The translations under genes were made by a program, and so were the position numbers. The notes under the pieces are model-generated. The model was given only the letters and a program-made list of their open reading frames with translations. It was not told where the DNA came from and made no database searches. Of a stretch of 64,000 nt of DNA, positions 18,338-27,332 are shown one piece after another. This stretch comes from an uncultured Lachnospiraceae bacterium (GTDB lineage Bacteria; Bacillota; Clostridia; Lachnospirales; Lachnospiraceae): contig CAKRMH010000003.1 in assembly GCA_934364805.1 (NCBI GenBank), forward strand, positions 1-64,000, read 5' to 3'. The stretch's first letter is position 1, and every line of letters starts with the position of its first letter.

Positions 18338-19579
18338 TTAAATTCTATCTTGTGTAAAAATCTTAAGATATTTAGAGCAAATATGTTCCCAACTATATTC
18401 AGATTTAATTCTAAATTTCGCTGCATTCCCCAATTTTTCAATATCGCTTTTACTCATTTTATCTGCCGAATCAATTAAAGAAGCTAAATTTCCCTTTTCT
18501 TTCGTCCAATACATAGCAGCATCCTCTGCTACTTCTCTATTAAACCCAACATCATATAATAAATTAAGTTTTGTGCTTCCCAATGCTTCAAGCAATGAAG
18601 GGTTTGTCCCCCCAACTTCGTGTCCATGTAAATATCCATAAGCTTCTGTTCTAATTTTACTTAACAATTCCGGATCATACACAGTTCCAACGAACTTAAT
18701 CCTTTTATCCTTACTATAATGAAGTTTCTTTTCCAGTTCTGCCGCATATTTTGAATCTGAAGTTGTGATGATTGCAAAATCTTTCTTTGTATGACTTAAC
18801 ATAAATTCCCTAATCATTGTCTCGAAATTATTTTCTGCCACAAAACGTCCTACACTCACATAAAACCCTGAAAAAAGATCATGATCCATTAACCACTTCT
18901 GATATTTCATATCATCATCTGCAAGTGCTGACATTACAATATGTGAACCATACGCAATAAACTTTGTCCTTGGATTATATTTAGAATATTCTTGTTTTAT
19001 GTAAGATTCAATACTCTTGCTATCACAAACAACAAGATCCGCATTTTTCACAGCATATTTTTCAGACACCTTCCAATATTTTCGAACTAAAGGGCTCCAT
19101 TTTCCTCTCCAATCCTCATGGCCGTCAGGATTCTGATAAACGAACCCTCCTGCATTATGGATTTTTCTAACATATCTTCTTTCGAAAGGTCCAATTCTTG
19201 ACGCCAGAATATACACTATCGGATTCTTAATTTTATTTTCTTTAATATGATTACAAACCAACTTTAACGCAGCAATGTCATAATAAATAGCTTGTGCAGC
19301 ACCTATTTTTTCCGGTATTTTAATCAAAAAGCATTGTGCATTACAATATGTAAACTCTGTCTCACTAACTCTTTGTGCCCCAGGAAGTTTTTCAAGATTC
19401 ATATATCCTTGTCCATTGGCTTTACAAGTCACATGATACTTGACCAAACCATTATCCTTATGTTGCTGTAATAAATTCATAACAAAGGATTCATATCCAC
19501 CATACATTCCAATAGACTTACTTCCAATTATATATACATGTCGAACATCATTATTTAGTTTTTTCTCTAAATGTTCCAT
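18338..19579 (-). CDS. DUF1972/GT4 rhamnosyltransferase (WchF/Cps2T-like)
   Basis: 413 residues. The N-terminal DUF1972 block is clear: RHVYIIGSKSIGMYGGYESF, IYYDIAALKLVCNH, YILASRIGPFERRYVRKIHN, and VYQNPDGHEDWRGKWSPLVR. The C-terminal GT4 lobe follows with FYVSVGRFVAENNFETMIRE and HGHEVGGTNPSLLEALGSTK. The pneumococcal family members Cps2T/WchF put the beta-1,4-rhamnose on lipid-linked glucose as the second step of assembly. It is the first enzyme gene after the chain-length gene, a position consistent with an early transfer. GAGGAAATAAAAA precedes the ATG. Confidence 0.85.
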   Translation of the reverse strand: MEHLEKKLNNDVRHVYIIGSKSIGMYGGYESFVMNLLQQHKDNGLVKYHVTCKANGQGYMNLEKLPGAQRVSETEFTYCNAQCFLIKIPEKIGAAQAIYYDIAALKLVCNHIKENKIKNPIVYILASRIGPFERRYVRKIHNAGGFVYQNPDGHEDWRGKWSPLVRKYWKVSEKYAVKNADLVVCDSKSIESYIKQEYSKYNPRTKFIAYGSHIVMSALADDDMKYQKWLMDHDLFSGFYVSVGRFVAENNFETMIREFMLSHTKKDFAIITTSDSKYAAELEKKLHYSKDKRIKFVGTVYDPELLSKIRTEAYGYLHGHEVGGTNPSLLEALGSTKLNLLYDVGFNREVAEDAAMYWTKEKGNLASLIDSADKMSKSDIEKLGNAAKFRIKSEYSWEHICSKYLKIFTQDRI

Positions 19580-19785
19580 TTTTTATTTCCTCATCATATT
19601 AAATAATTTTTATCTTAACACGCATTGCATTTCCACATATAAAAAGAAGGATATATGAGATTTCCAACATAGCACCAATAAAACTCCATATATTCCTATC
19701 AGTTTATCGCTTTGTTACTACACATAAATATACATCCTTCTTCTTAATACAAACTCTATCTAATTTCTTATCTTAGTTTTACATA
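19580..19785 (-). promoter_or_regulatory. Intergenic region between wzz-like and rhamnosyltransferase genes with long-range inverted repeat
   Basis: This 206-base gap is much the longest inside the module A operon. On the plus strand AAAAAGAAGGATATAT (19641-19656) is complementary, with one mismatch in the middle and one near the end, to ATACATCCTTCTTCTT (19730-19745). About 70 bases lie between the arms. In the transcript this could close a large structured leader. No obvious promoter or simple terminator is visible. Its position, after the chain-length gene and before the glycosyltransferases, is the same as that of the EAR antitermination RNA in the Bacillus eps operon. The sequence itself has not been matched to EAR. 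Confidence 0.35.
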
Positions 19786-21132
19786 TTAATCTATAATTAT
19801 ATTTCCCAATATCTGAATATTGCATTTCTCACACATAGAAATTTCCTTTTCTACATCTTCAAATAATGAGCCATCTTTTCTCTCAACCAAAACAACATAA
19901 CCGGCACTTCCAACATTTTGTAATACGTATGAAATGTTTTCAATTCCAACTCCACATAAACTTTCTATCTTTTCATTTTTAAGTCTTTTTTCTAATGTTT
20001 TTAAAAATTTTTCTGTATTTTCCGTATCATCAGTCCCAATCAATCCAATTTTATGTATTCCATTTGTTGTAGCACATGCAACAATTTGTTTTGCAATTTT
20101 CTCTATGCCCTCATATCCATCTTTATTATTTGTCACTCCAAATGTATAGATATGATATAAATCTTGCAAATCAGAACGGTTACGTATTGCTTTCTGCATC
20201 AAATATCTCAAAACCACATATGCAATAAATACAATAAATCCTAACACAAAACCTAATATAATATACCTTTTGCTAATTATCTTTCCTTCAAACTTTTCAT
20301 CTGAGGTTTCATCATTTTTAACTAATGCTTCATAATACGTTTTTTGATTCTCTGTAAAATCATTTCCGATTGCGTCCATCTGAGTTCTAAGTGTAGAAAC
20401 CGAAGCTATTTTTGTTTGTTGTAATTCAAATACAGACTCATCTAATATAGAATTTTGTATACGATTTGCACCCGACACTTCAAATTGACCATATTTTGAC
20501 TGTAATTGTGAACAGTAATTTTCTGTCTCTTGCTCAAGAACATCTGCTATTTGATTAGCCAACTCTTCTGCATCTGCACATATGCTAATTTTCATTGTTT
20601 GAGTATCAGGTAATGCTTCTATCGTAATCAATTCTTTTAAATAGCGATCTTCAATGTCTTCCCCTGTTTTTTCTTTTATTTTTTCAATCACATCATCTGA
20701 AGTCAGATATAAACTATATGCTGCAATAATATCTGCTGCATTATTCGTCTGCTCAATTACCGGATATACACTTTTATACCCATTATCAATATAATACTGC
20801 AATTCTACTGTAGTAGCATTATCCATCCCAATTTTCATCAATAATGAATTTTGATTATATTCAAGATCAGCTTGATACTGCTTTTTATAAACTTTATAAG
20901 TTTCATATGCTTGAGTTACTTTTTCCAGTTCTTTCTGAGTAAGATTTGATTTATCCTTTTCTAATTCAGATTCTGAAACAGGTTGTCCATCCATATACTT
21001 GTTGTAAGATATTCCATATCCCACTACACTCATTACAACCGCTCCAACAAGTCCAGCAATAACTAATCCTTTCCATTTTTTTAAGATTCGTCTGCTCAAT
21101 TCTTTTATATCAATTGCGATTTCTTCATTCAT
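19786..21132 (-). CDS. Wzz/CpsC-type chain-length regulator fused to a degenerate BY-kinase-like domain
   Basis: 448 residues. The N-terminus IDIKELSRRILKKWKGLVIA leads into the first membrane helix (about 25-45). A long periplasm-side coiled region of about 240 residues follows, then a second helix near 290-312. The rest, from about 345, looks like the P-loop kinase half of Wzc/CpsD (HKIGLIGTDDTENTEKFLKT, then SAGYVVLVERKDGSLFEDVE and QILGNIIID). In place of a Walker A loop G-x-x-x-x-G-K-S/T it reads GTDDTENTEK, and there is no tyrosine cluster at the C-terminus. It is therefore probably a structural co-polymerase with a dead kinase domain. No separate CpsD kinase or CpsB phosphatase gene is in the window. 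Confidence 0.8.
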   Translation of the reverse strand: MNEEIAIDIKELSRRILKKWKGLVIAGLVGAVVMSVVGYGISYNKYMDGQPVSESELEKDKSNLTQKELEKVTQAYETYKVYKKQYQADLEYNQNSLLMKIGMDNATTVELQYYIDNGYKSVYPVIEQTNNAADIIAAYSLYLTSDDVIEKIKEKTGEDIEDRYLKELITIEALPDTQTMKISICADAEELANQIADVLEQETENYCSQLQSKYGQFEVSGANRIQNSILDESVFELQQTKIASVSTLRTQMDAIGNDFTENQKTYYEALVKNDETSDEKFEGKIISKRYIILGFVLGFIVFIAYVVLRYLMQKAIRNRSDLQDLYHIYTFGVTNNKDGYEGIEKIAKQIVACATTNGIHKIGLIGTDDTENTEKFLKTLEKRLKNEKIESLCGVGIENISYVLQNVGSAGYVVLVERKDGSLFEDVEKEISMCEKCNIQILGNIIID

Positions 21133-21187
21133 CCTTTTGGTGTATTCCTTTCGTTTTATAATTTTATATAATACAACAAACTAACAT

Positions 21188-21216
21188 AGTATAACAAATT
21201 TCCTCAAGTTCGTCTA
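21188..21216 (-). promoter_or_regulatory. Candidate promoter of the wzz-like/module A operon
   Basis: Minus-strand TAGACG (21211-21216), a 17-base spacer, and TATACT (21188-21193) preceded by TG as an extended -10. Transcription would start about 50 bases before the wzz-like ATG. The -35 is only four of six matches, so this is a moderate call. Confidence 0.4.
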
Positions 21217-21264
21217 TACTTTAACATTTCAATTTAAAACACATAAACTCAAAGCCATTTACCT

Positions 21265-22038
21265 TTAATATAAAACTTCAAAAATATCATATCCATCTAC
21301 CTGCTTCAACAGCATAAATGAATATTGTTTCATATACTCTTGTGAGCAGTTCTCACTCTCTGGTATAACCACATATTGATACCGGTTTTCCCTCATTATT
21401 TCAGCTACCCGTTCCCATTTCGTTTGTTCTAATTGTTGAAGATTCAACGCCATTTCTGCATCTTTTTCATTTCCACCATCAATATACCCCTCAATGTTTC
21501 TCCCATACATCATTTTAATATTTGTACTATACTGCCGAATATACGAATATAATTGGCTACACATAACTACTTTTGGCTCTGTATCAAGTTGTAATAAAGT
21601 ATCTGATACATCAATTGCTTCTTGCGGTAATTTATATATATTTTGTGTATTCGTATAGAATAATTGCTTTGAAAATACATTTTTCCCATTATAACAAATA
21701 AGAATCAATACTATAATCAAAAAAATTCCTTGTTTCTTTGTTTTTTTTATCTTACCAAGTAAAATTAGCACCGCTACACTTATAACTAATGCAACAGGGA
21801 AGAGCCAAAACACGCGCCAGTATCCATAATAAAAGCATTTCTGCCATATATATCTATAGAAAAGTGGATTATACACAAAAATCATAATTGCTACTGTAGG
21901 CCATCCTATAGTCTTTCGAAGTTTTTTCCCCCCAAGCGACATAATGATCAAAAGACTCGCCATATATAGATATATGATGAGTCCATTATTATAATACCCT
22001 TGAAAGAAATCAAACATTTCTTTCCATGTTTCACACAT
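21265..22038 (-). pseudogene. C-terminal part of a GT-C-like membrane protein (same frame as the preceding gene)
   Basis: 257 residues. Four hydrophobic segments (IIYLYMASLLIIMSLGG, PTVAIMIFVYNPLFYRYI, FPVALVISVAVLILLG and QGIFLIIVLILICYN) come before a soluble domain ending PESENCSQEYMKQYSFMLLK. The upstream gene stops at a TGA at 22057-22059. The 18 bases between are exactly six sense codons in the same frame, so the two pieces would read as one protein of about 630 residues if the stop were absent. An AGGAG twelve bases before ATG 22038 would also allow separate translation. I favour a gene split by one nonsense codon, but two natural subunits are possible. Confidence 0.55.
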
Positions 22039-22056
22039 AAATTTTCTATTCTCCTG

Positions 22057-23145
22057 TCAAAAAATAATATATACAATTCCATAAAGAATTGTCGGTATAC
22101 ACGACAGTGCTATTTTTAATATCATTTGGAATCTTTTTTTAGTAATTGCAATATAAAGTCCTAAAACCCCAATTACTATCGCTGAAAGAAATATTCCCAT
22201 TCCTGATAATAAACAACACGCAATATCCGTTAAAAAAAGTAAATAATATATCTGTTTTTCAAAACTCAGCTGATAAAGTAACATCATAAGATAACATAGA
22301 AATGGAATCATAATTCCAGCAACCACAGCCTTCCCTTGCCAAATCCTGGTAAGAAGAAAAACAGCCTGCGTTTGTTCAGAATTCGTAAAATACATATTTA
22401 CAATAGCCACTAACGCCACCAACATACAACAATACGCAAAATTCTTTTCAAAAATTCTTTCTGCAATCAGCCAATAACAACCATATGCCATTGCCACTAG
22501 AATTCCCGGAAGAACTGTATGTGCAATAATAGTTGGATGAACATTCAATATTTTAGCTATGAGCGCTATATAGATGGTCCACGGTGATGGCACATCTTTT
22601 GCCAGCTCGCCCACCCATGTTCCAACATATTCTCCTGTAGCCGGATTAATCAATAACATAGAATCATGTTCAAATGCTTCAAGGGCATTTACCACAAACC
22701 TTGCATCATCTTCATCATATTGAGTTCCAATCACACAAGCTACGCATTGAAATATTACAATTACACACATAATAATAAATAAGATTTTTTCCGTTTTGCT
22801 TTTACGAATTTTCTTATTTATATGTGGATATATATGCCTGTGTTTTTTTACCTTCCACATACTCTGTAGCAAGAGAACCAAAAAAATACTGATTTCCCAC
22901 AAAATAACCGTACTTGAAAAAGAACCTTTTGCCAATATCATTGGAACCGCAATAATCTGAAATACAGCCCACATAATTATTGTGCCAGCTAGATATCTAC
23001 CAAAAATTTGCGCCAATGGATCATTGCGTTCTTTATAAATTTCTCCCCAAATTCTATCTCCGAGCATAATCGGAAGAATTCCCAATAACAGCACCCCAAG
23101 TATTGTGCTTATAAACCACATCTTTATATGTCCTTTGTTATTCAT
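22057..23145 (-). CDS. Polytopic membrane protein, GT-C-like (DUF6077-type), N-terminal part
   Basis: About 362 residues with nine to ten membrane helices. After the third helix an outside loop reads VIGTQYDEDDARFVVNALEA, followed by SMLLINPATGEYVGTWVGEL. An acidic cluster in an early outside loop is the usual mark of GT-C glycosyltransferases that use polyprenyl-phosphate sugars. I recall similar clostridial proteins being longer, which fits the idea that the next gene (21265-22038) is its C-terminal part. ATG 23145 is the likely start; an upstream TTG at 23157 lies inside the terminator hairpin. No strong ribosome site is seen. Confidence 0.6.
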   Translation of the reverse strand: MNNKGHIKMWFISTILGVLLLGILPIMLGDRIWGEIYKERNDPLAQIFGRYLAGTIIMWAVFQIIAVPMILAKGSFSSTVILWEISIFLVLLLQSMWKVKKHRHIYPHINKKIRKSKTEKILFIIMCVIVIFQCVACVIGTQYDEDDARFVVNALEAFEHDSMLLINPATGEYVGTWVGELAKDVPSPWTIYIALIAKILNVHPTIIAHTVLPGILVAMAYGCYWLIAERIFEKNFAYCCMLVALVAIVNMYFTNSEQTQAVFLLTRIWQGKAVVAGIMIPFLCYLMMLLYQLSFEKQIYYLLFLTDIACCLLSGMGIFLSAIVIGVLGLYIAITKKRFQMILKIALSCIPTILYGIVYIIF

Positions 23146-23155
23146 TCTTATATTC

Positions 23156-23191
23156 AAAAAGAGAATATCCGAACTCGGATATTCTCTTTTT
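23156..23191 (-). terminator. Terminator after the ChW lysozyme gene
   Basis: A 15-base-pair stem, AAAAAGAGAATATCC (23156-23170) with GGATATTCTCTTTTT (23177-23191), can be extended by two pairs around a tiny loop. It ends in five T on either strand. It lies 87 bases past the lysozyme stop and only about ten bases before the next ATG. Expression of that downstream gene therefore requires read-through or a promoter I cannot see. Confidence 0.8.
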
Positions 23192-23277
23192 ATAACATAC
23201 TGTTATTATAAACCATTTACAGTTATATGTAAATATTACAATTTTATTAATTTTTATTTTCTATTTTGACAAATTAA

Positions 23278-25806
23278 TTACTTTTTCCTAAAAGTATCAT
23301 TTGTGTTTCCTGGCGCATTCGCCCCTTTATCTACAAGTACAATTTGAATTGCCTCTAGCCGATAACCGTATCCTTCAGTACCAGCTGCCGCTCCATTTTT
23401 TGTCCAGCCCATCCAGCCAATATTCTGTGCGTGCACTCGGTAATATACATCATAATGTTTTGCCATTTCTCCGGTAAGTTGTATCTTAACCGCCTCAAGG
23501 CGTAAGCCTCTTCCTGTTGTACCAACCATCTGGTTATTTTGTCTCCAGCCTTGACTCCAGCCAACATTTTGAATATGTGCTTGATACTGAATTCCTCCGC
23601 TATACATCTGATTTGCAAGCTGAACTGTAAGAGCTTCCATCCTCAATCCTTTTCCAGTACTTCCACATGTAATACCATCATTCACTTCATTTTCCCAACC
23701 AACACTCTGAACATGCGCATTGTATTTAATTCTAACACATCGGAATGAGTCATTTGTACTTCCTGGGGCTGATGCACCTTTGTCTACAAGCACAATCTGA
23801 ATTGCTTCCAATCTGCAACCATACCCCTGCGTTCCTGCCGCTGCCCCATTCTTAGCCCAGCCCATCCAGCCAATATTCTGCGCATGTACACGATAATATA
23901 CATCATAATGTTTTGCCATTTCTCCGGTAAGTTGTATCTTAACCGCCTCAAGGCGTAAGCCTCTTCCTGTTGTACCAACCATCTGGTTATTTTGTCTCCA
24001 GCCTTGTTCCCAGCCAACATTCTGGATGTGAGCCTGATACTGGATTCCTCCACTATATGCTTGATTAACAAGTCGAACCGTAAGTGCCTCCATTCTCAAT
24101 CCTTTTCCAGTACTTCCACATGTAATACCATCATTCACTTCATTTCCCCAACCAACGCTCTGAACATGGGTATTATATTTTATTCTCATACAGCGAAAAG
24201 GACTATCTGTGCTCCCCGGTGCTGCCGCTCCTTTGTTGCGAATTAAAATCTGTACAGCTTCTAGTCGATAACTATATCCTTGAGTACCAGCTGCCGCTCC
24301 ATTTTTGGTCCAGCCCATCCAGCCAATATTCTGTGCGTGTACTCGATAATATACATCATAATGTTTTGCCATTTCTCCAGTAAGTTTAACTTGAATCGCT
24401 TCTAGTCTCGCTCCTTGTCCTGTAGTTCCAGCTACTTGACCGTCAGATACCCAATTCTGCCAACCAACTCCCTGTACATGTGCACTGTATGTAATTCCTC
24501 CTGAATATTTCTTATTACCAAGATTAATCTTAAGTGCTTCCAGTCGAAGCCCTTTCCCTGTTGTTCCAGCACTTACACCATTAGATACCGCATTCTGCCA
24601 GCCAATTGTCTGTACATGTGTAGAGTAGGACACATCAGAGTCAGAATCATAGCCGCCTCCCATAAGCGTTCCATTATCATACCACACATCCATATCTACA
24701 TTGCCAGATATTCCAGGAACCGATCCGGTAGAAGTATACTGCCAAAAGCGATAATTGCCACTATATCCTGTCTGATTCGTATAATTAGCAAGCCACACTA
24801 GATACTTTGAAGAAATATCTGATGCATTTAACTGAGCTTCCAGCATTGATTTATTTGCATAAACCATTCCATAATAGCCTCGACTCTGCACTCTTTCGCA
24901 GAATGCATTTACAACAGAAGTTGCTGCATCAGCAGATAAATGTGCATCATATAATCTTCCGCTATTGCCTGCTCCATATTCATAATCTATTACAATAGGA
25001 AGATCAATTGCATTCCCTGCAATCTGATTAATTGTATAATCAGCCTCTTCCTGTGCCTCACTTGTATTGATTGCCTGCGAGAAAATATATACTCCAACCT
25101 TTAGTCCGGCAGCCTTTGCTGCCTGAAGATTCTGGATACCCTTCTTGTCTTTTGCAAGCGTTCCACTTGATAAACCTCGATACCCTACACGTATAATCGC
25201 ATATTCAATTCCAGCTGCTTTGACCTGATTCCAGTCAATATCTCCTTGCCATGAAGAAACATCCACACCACTTCTCTTTGTTGTTCCATTAAACTTGCTA
25301 TCATGAACAATTCCAGCAGATTCGGTCAAATCACTATAAGTTGCAATACCGTATAATTCATCCTCATTGTAAAAATCTTCGCTTACATTTCCCATTGCAC
25401 GACCTGCTTGCGGATCATCTTCGTAATCTCCATCCACATCCTGTGGAAGATCCACATCGCCCGCCATGTCTGGGTTCATAACGCACTCTGCTGATTCATC
25501 ATCACTTTCTACTGCCTCTGTGCTGACATCTGTTTCAGATTCTGATTGAACAGCAACAGCAGCAGCTTCGTTCTGCTGTGTTTCCGTCTCATTTTCTCCA
25601 TCCTCGTCTGTCTGTGACTCTGTTTCATTCTCTGTGTTCTCCGGAATTGCTTCTGTCTCTTCCTGTTGTGTTTCCGGAATTGCTTCACTCACATCTGTCT
25701 GTTGTGTCTCTGTTATGTCTTCTGCATAAAGTGTTCCCACCGGCATCGATGTAAGACTAAGCATAAGCGAACATACAACTGCTAATCTTCGAATTCGATT
25801 CTTCAC
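23278..25806 (-). CDS. Secreted GH25 lysozyme with nine ChW cell-surface repeats
   Basis: 842 residues. A signal peptide (1-28, ending LYA-ED) leads to an acidic, Glu/Thr/Gln-rich linker (29-150). The GH25 muramidase domain spans about 178-388, with GVDVSSWQGDIDWNQ (D182), YAIIRVGYRG and PIVIDYEYGAG (D274, E276), so the catalytic acids are in place. From about 389 to the end there are nine clostridial hydrophobic-with-conserved-W (ChW) repeats, each containing HVQ/HAQ/HIQ-x-x-GW and a late G-x-RLEA. They fall into three triplets. ChW repeats attach proteins to the wall. The start is GTG with GAGGT six bases upstream. It follows manC by 30 bases and probably shares its transcript. It likely remodels peptidoglycan where the polysaccharide is attached. 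Confidence 0.9.
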   Translation of the reverse strand: MKNRIRRLAVVCSLMLSLTSMPVGTLYAEDITETQQTDVSEAIPETQQEETEAIPENTENETESQTDEDGENETETQQNEAAAVAVQSESETDVSTEAVESDDESAECVMNPDMAGDVDLPQDVDGDYEDDPQAGRAMGNVSEDFYNEDELYGIATYSDLTESAGIVHDSKFNGTTKRSGVDVSSWQGDIDWNQVKAAGIEYAIIRVGYRGLSSGTLAKDKKGIQNLQAAKAAGLKVGVYIFSQAINTSEAQEEADYTINQIAGNAIDLPIVIDYEYGAGNSGRLYDAHLSADAATSVVNAFCERVQSRGYYGMVYANKSMLEAQLNASDISSKYLVWLANYTNQTGYSGNYRFWQYTSTGSVPGISGNVDMDVWYDNGTLMGGGYDSDSDVSYSTHVQTIGWQNAVSNGVSAGTTGKGLRLEALKINLGNKKYSGGITYSAHVQGVGWQNWVSDGQVAGTTGQGARLEAIQVKLTGEMAKHYDVYYRVHAQNIGWMGWTKNGAAAGTQGYSYRLEAVQILIRNKGAAAPGSTDSPFRCMRIKYNTHVQSVGWGNEVNDGITCGSTGKGLRMEALTVRLVNQAYSGGIQYQAHIQNVGWEQGWRQNNQMVGTTGRGLRLEAVKIQLTGEMAKHYDVYYRVHAQNIGWMGWAKNGAAAGTQGYGCRLEAIQIVLVDKGASAPGSTNDSFRCVRIKYNAHVQSVGWENEVNDGITCGSTGKGLRMEALTVQLANQMYSGGIQYQAHIQNVGWSQGWRQNNQMVGTTGRGLRLEAVKIQLTGEMAKHYDVYYRVHAQNIGWMGWTKNGAAAGTEGYGYRLEAIQIVLVDKGANAPGNTNDTFRKK
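23290..24640 (-). repeat. Three 453-base triplet repeats encoding ChW modules
   Basis: The ChW-coding region is built from a 453-base (151-codon) unit present three times. The segment TGCCATTTCTCCGGTAAGTT occurs at 23461 and 23914, with one base changed at 24367, exactly 453 bases apart each time. The two 3'-most units are nearly identical over long stretches (for example 23461-23556 against 23914-24009), which points to recent duplication or gene conversion. The 5'-most unit has diverged. Confidence 0.9.
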
Positions 25807-25836
25807 TTCTCTACCTCTTTCTTTTGTATTTAAAAC

Positions 25837-27153
25837 TTATATCTGATATGAATATTTTATTTTATCCTGTGCACTGATTTCATTACCGATCTGTACTTCT
25901 ATCAATGTCAGATCTGTATCTGCACTGATCGTATGCCGTACGCCCTTTTCTATCGCAATCACATCTCCAGATTGAACTTTCTGTTCACGTCCATCAACAA
26001 CCGCTCTGCCGCTTCCAGACACAATTGTCCATACTTCATCACGATGTTCATGACTGTGATAACTCATATGACATCCAGCTTTCAACAGCACACGGATTGT
26101 CATAGATTTTGGTTGTGCGTCTAATACCGTATAGGTTCCCCATGATTTTTCTGCATACATAATGTCACTGCTAATTTTCTCAACATATGGCTTCATATAA
26201 CCGCTCCGTTCTTTATCGGATATCAGTATTCCATCGCCACTTGCCGCAACAACCATATCCTTACATCCCATACAAAGTATTGGAATATTGAGTTCATTCA
26301 CTACATTGGTATTCTCGCAGGTCTCATCCAGTGTTACATTTCCTTTTGTCGCATCGGACATTACTTCGGACATCATATTCCATGTCCCGACGTCCTTCCA
26401 GTCCCCGGAATACCGCATGACCTGAATACGTTCTTCCTTCTCAACCACAGCATAGTCAAAACTGATCTTTGTAAGCGTATCATACTTTGCATACAGATCA
26501 TCATAATCCGTAAAATCAATCAGACTATGCGCCTTATTTAACAAATATTCCAGTTTAAACGCAAAAACACCTGCATTCCACAATGCACCCTGCGCTATAT
26601 AGTTTTTTGCAACCTCCGCCGTCGGTTTCTCTTTGAATTCGCGCACCCTGCTGACTGCCTCTTGTCCTTCTGGAATAATATAACCATACTTCTCACTTGG
26701 ATATGTCGGTTCAATTCCCATCAGCGTAAGATTGGCATCCTCATTCGTTGCAAGCTCACCAAGCTTAATTACTCCCTCATAATACGAATTCTCTACATAT
26801 GGGTCTACAGGGCAGATTACAACTGCTTCTTCTAATGCAATTTCCTTTTTATCGTGTAAAAAGGCTGCTGCCAGAGCAATTGCAGGAAATGTATCTCTTC
26901 TGCATGGTTCTACACATATGTCAACCTTATCTCCAAGCTGATTATGAATTGCACTCACCTGGGTCTTACTGGTGGCAATTGTAACATTGGCCGATGAATC
27001 AACTTCTGTAATCTGGCGGTATACTCTTTGTACCATAGATTCATAACTGCCATCTTCATTCTGAAATAACTGGATGAACTGCTTACTTCTTATATCATTT
27101 GACAATGGCCACAGGCGCTTGCCACTTCCTCCTGAGAGCAAAATAATATTCAT
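25837..27153 (-). CDS. manC: Mannose-1-phosphate guanylyltransferase / phosphomannose isomerase-like (ManC)
   Basis: 438 residues. The nucleotidyltransferase half starts with ILLSGGSGKRLWPLSNDIRS, KQF, followed by VEPCRRDTFPAIALAAAFLH, CPVDPYVE, KEKPTAEVAKNYIAQGALWN, AGVF and GDWKDVGTWNMM. The C-terminal cupin half has KAGCHMSYHSHEHRDEVWTI and SGDVIAIEKGVRHTISADTD. It makes GDP-mannose from mannose-1-phosphate, and the cupin could also interconvert mannose-6-phosphate and fructose-6-phosphate. It supplies mannose (or a GDP-sugar made from it) to the surface polymers. AAGGAG lies nine bases before the ATG. No GDP-mannose dehydratase is present in the window. Confidence 0.9.
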   Translation of the reverse strand: MNIILLSGGSGKRLWPLSNDIRSKQFIQLFQNEDGSYESMVQRVYRQITEVDSSANVTIATSKTQVSAIHNQLGDKVDICVEPCRRDTFPAIALAAAFLHDKKEIALEEAVVICPVDPYVENSYYEGVIKLGELATNEDANLTLMGIEPTYPSEKYGYIIPEGQEAVSRVREFKEKPTAEVAKNYIAQGALWNAGVFAFKLEYLLNKAHSLIDFTDYDDLYAKYDTLTKISFDYAVVEKEERIQVMRYSGDWKDVGTWNMMSEVMSDATKGNVTLDETCENTNVVNELNIPILCMGCKDMVVAASGDGILISDKERSGYMKPYVEKISSDIMYAEKSWGTYTVLDAQPKSMTIRVLLKAGCHMSYHSHEHRDEVWTIVSGSGRAVVDGREQKVQSGDVIAIEKGVRHTISADTDLTLIEVQIGNEISAQDKIKYSYQI

Positions 27154-27192
27154 TTTGAAGGCTCCTTAATTTTTATAAATTTACACACACTG

Positions 27193-27240
27193 AAAAAGAG
27201 AACCCCCCCTCCACTTAGGGCATTCTCTTTCTTCTCAATT
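27193..27240 (-). terminator. Terminator after the LtaS-family gene
   Basis: On the minus strand AAAGAGAA-TGCCC pairs with GGGG-TTCTCTTT, with a short purine loop and extra G residues, followed by T5 (plus-strand arms 27195-27202 and 27233-27240). It lies about 90 bases beyond the stop of the LtaS-family gene and before manC. Confidence 0.7.
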
Positions 27241-27332
27241 GTCATTTCATTATAAACTATATTTTTCAAGATGTAAATATTTCAATTGTGTTACAATTCT
27301 CTCATTATTTACTGTATTTACCATCATAATTG

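Noticed and set aside
23355..24246. Several open frames of 70-95 codons on both strands across the ChW repeat region
   Set aside because: They recur at the repeat spacing and are out-of-frame or antisense readings of the lysozyme repeats, without ribosome sites or protein-like motifs.
23290..24640. Periodic repeats suggestive of a CRISPR or tandem-repeat array
   Set aside because: The unit is 453 bases and perfectly in frame with ChW protein modules. There are no short direct repeats with unique spacers and no cas genes.
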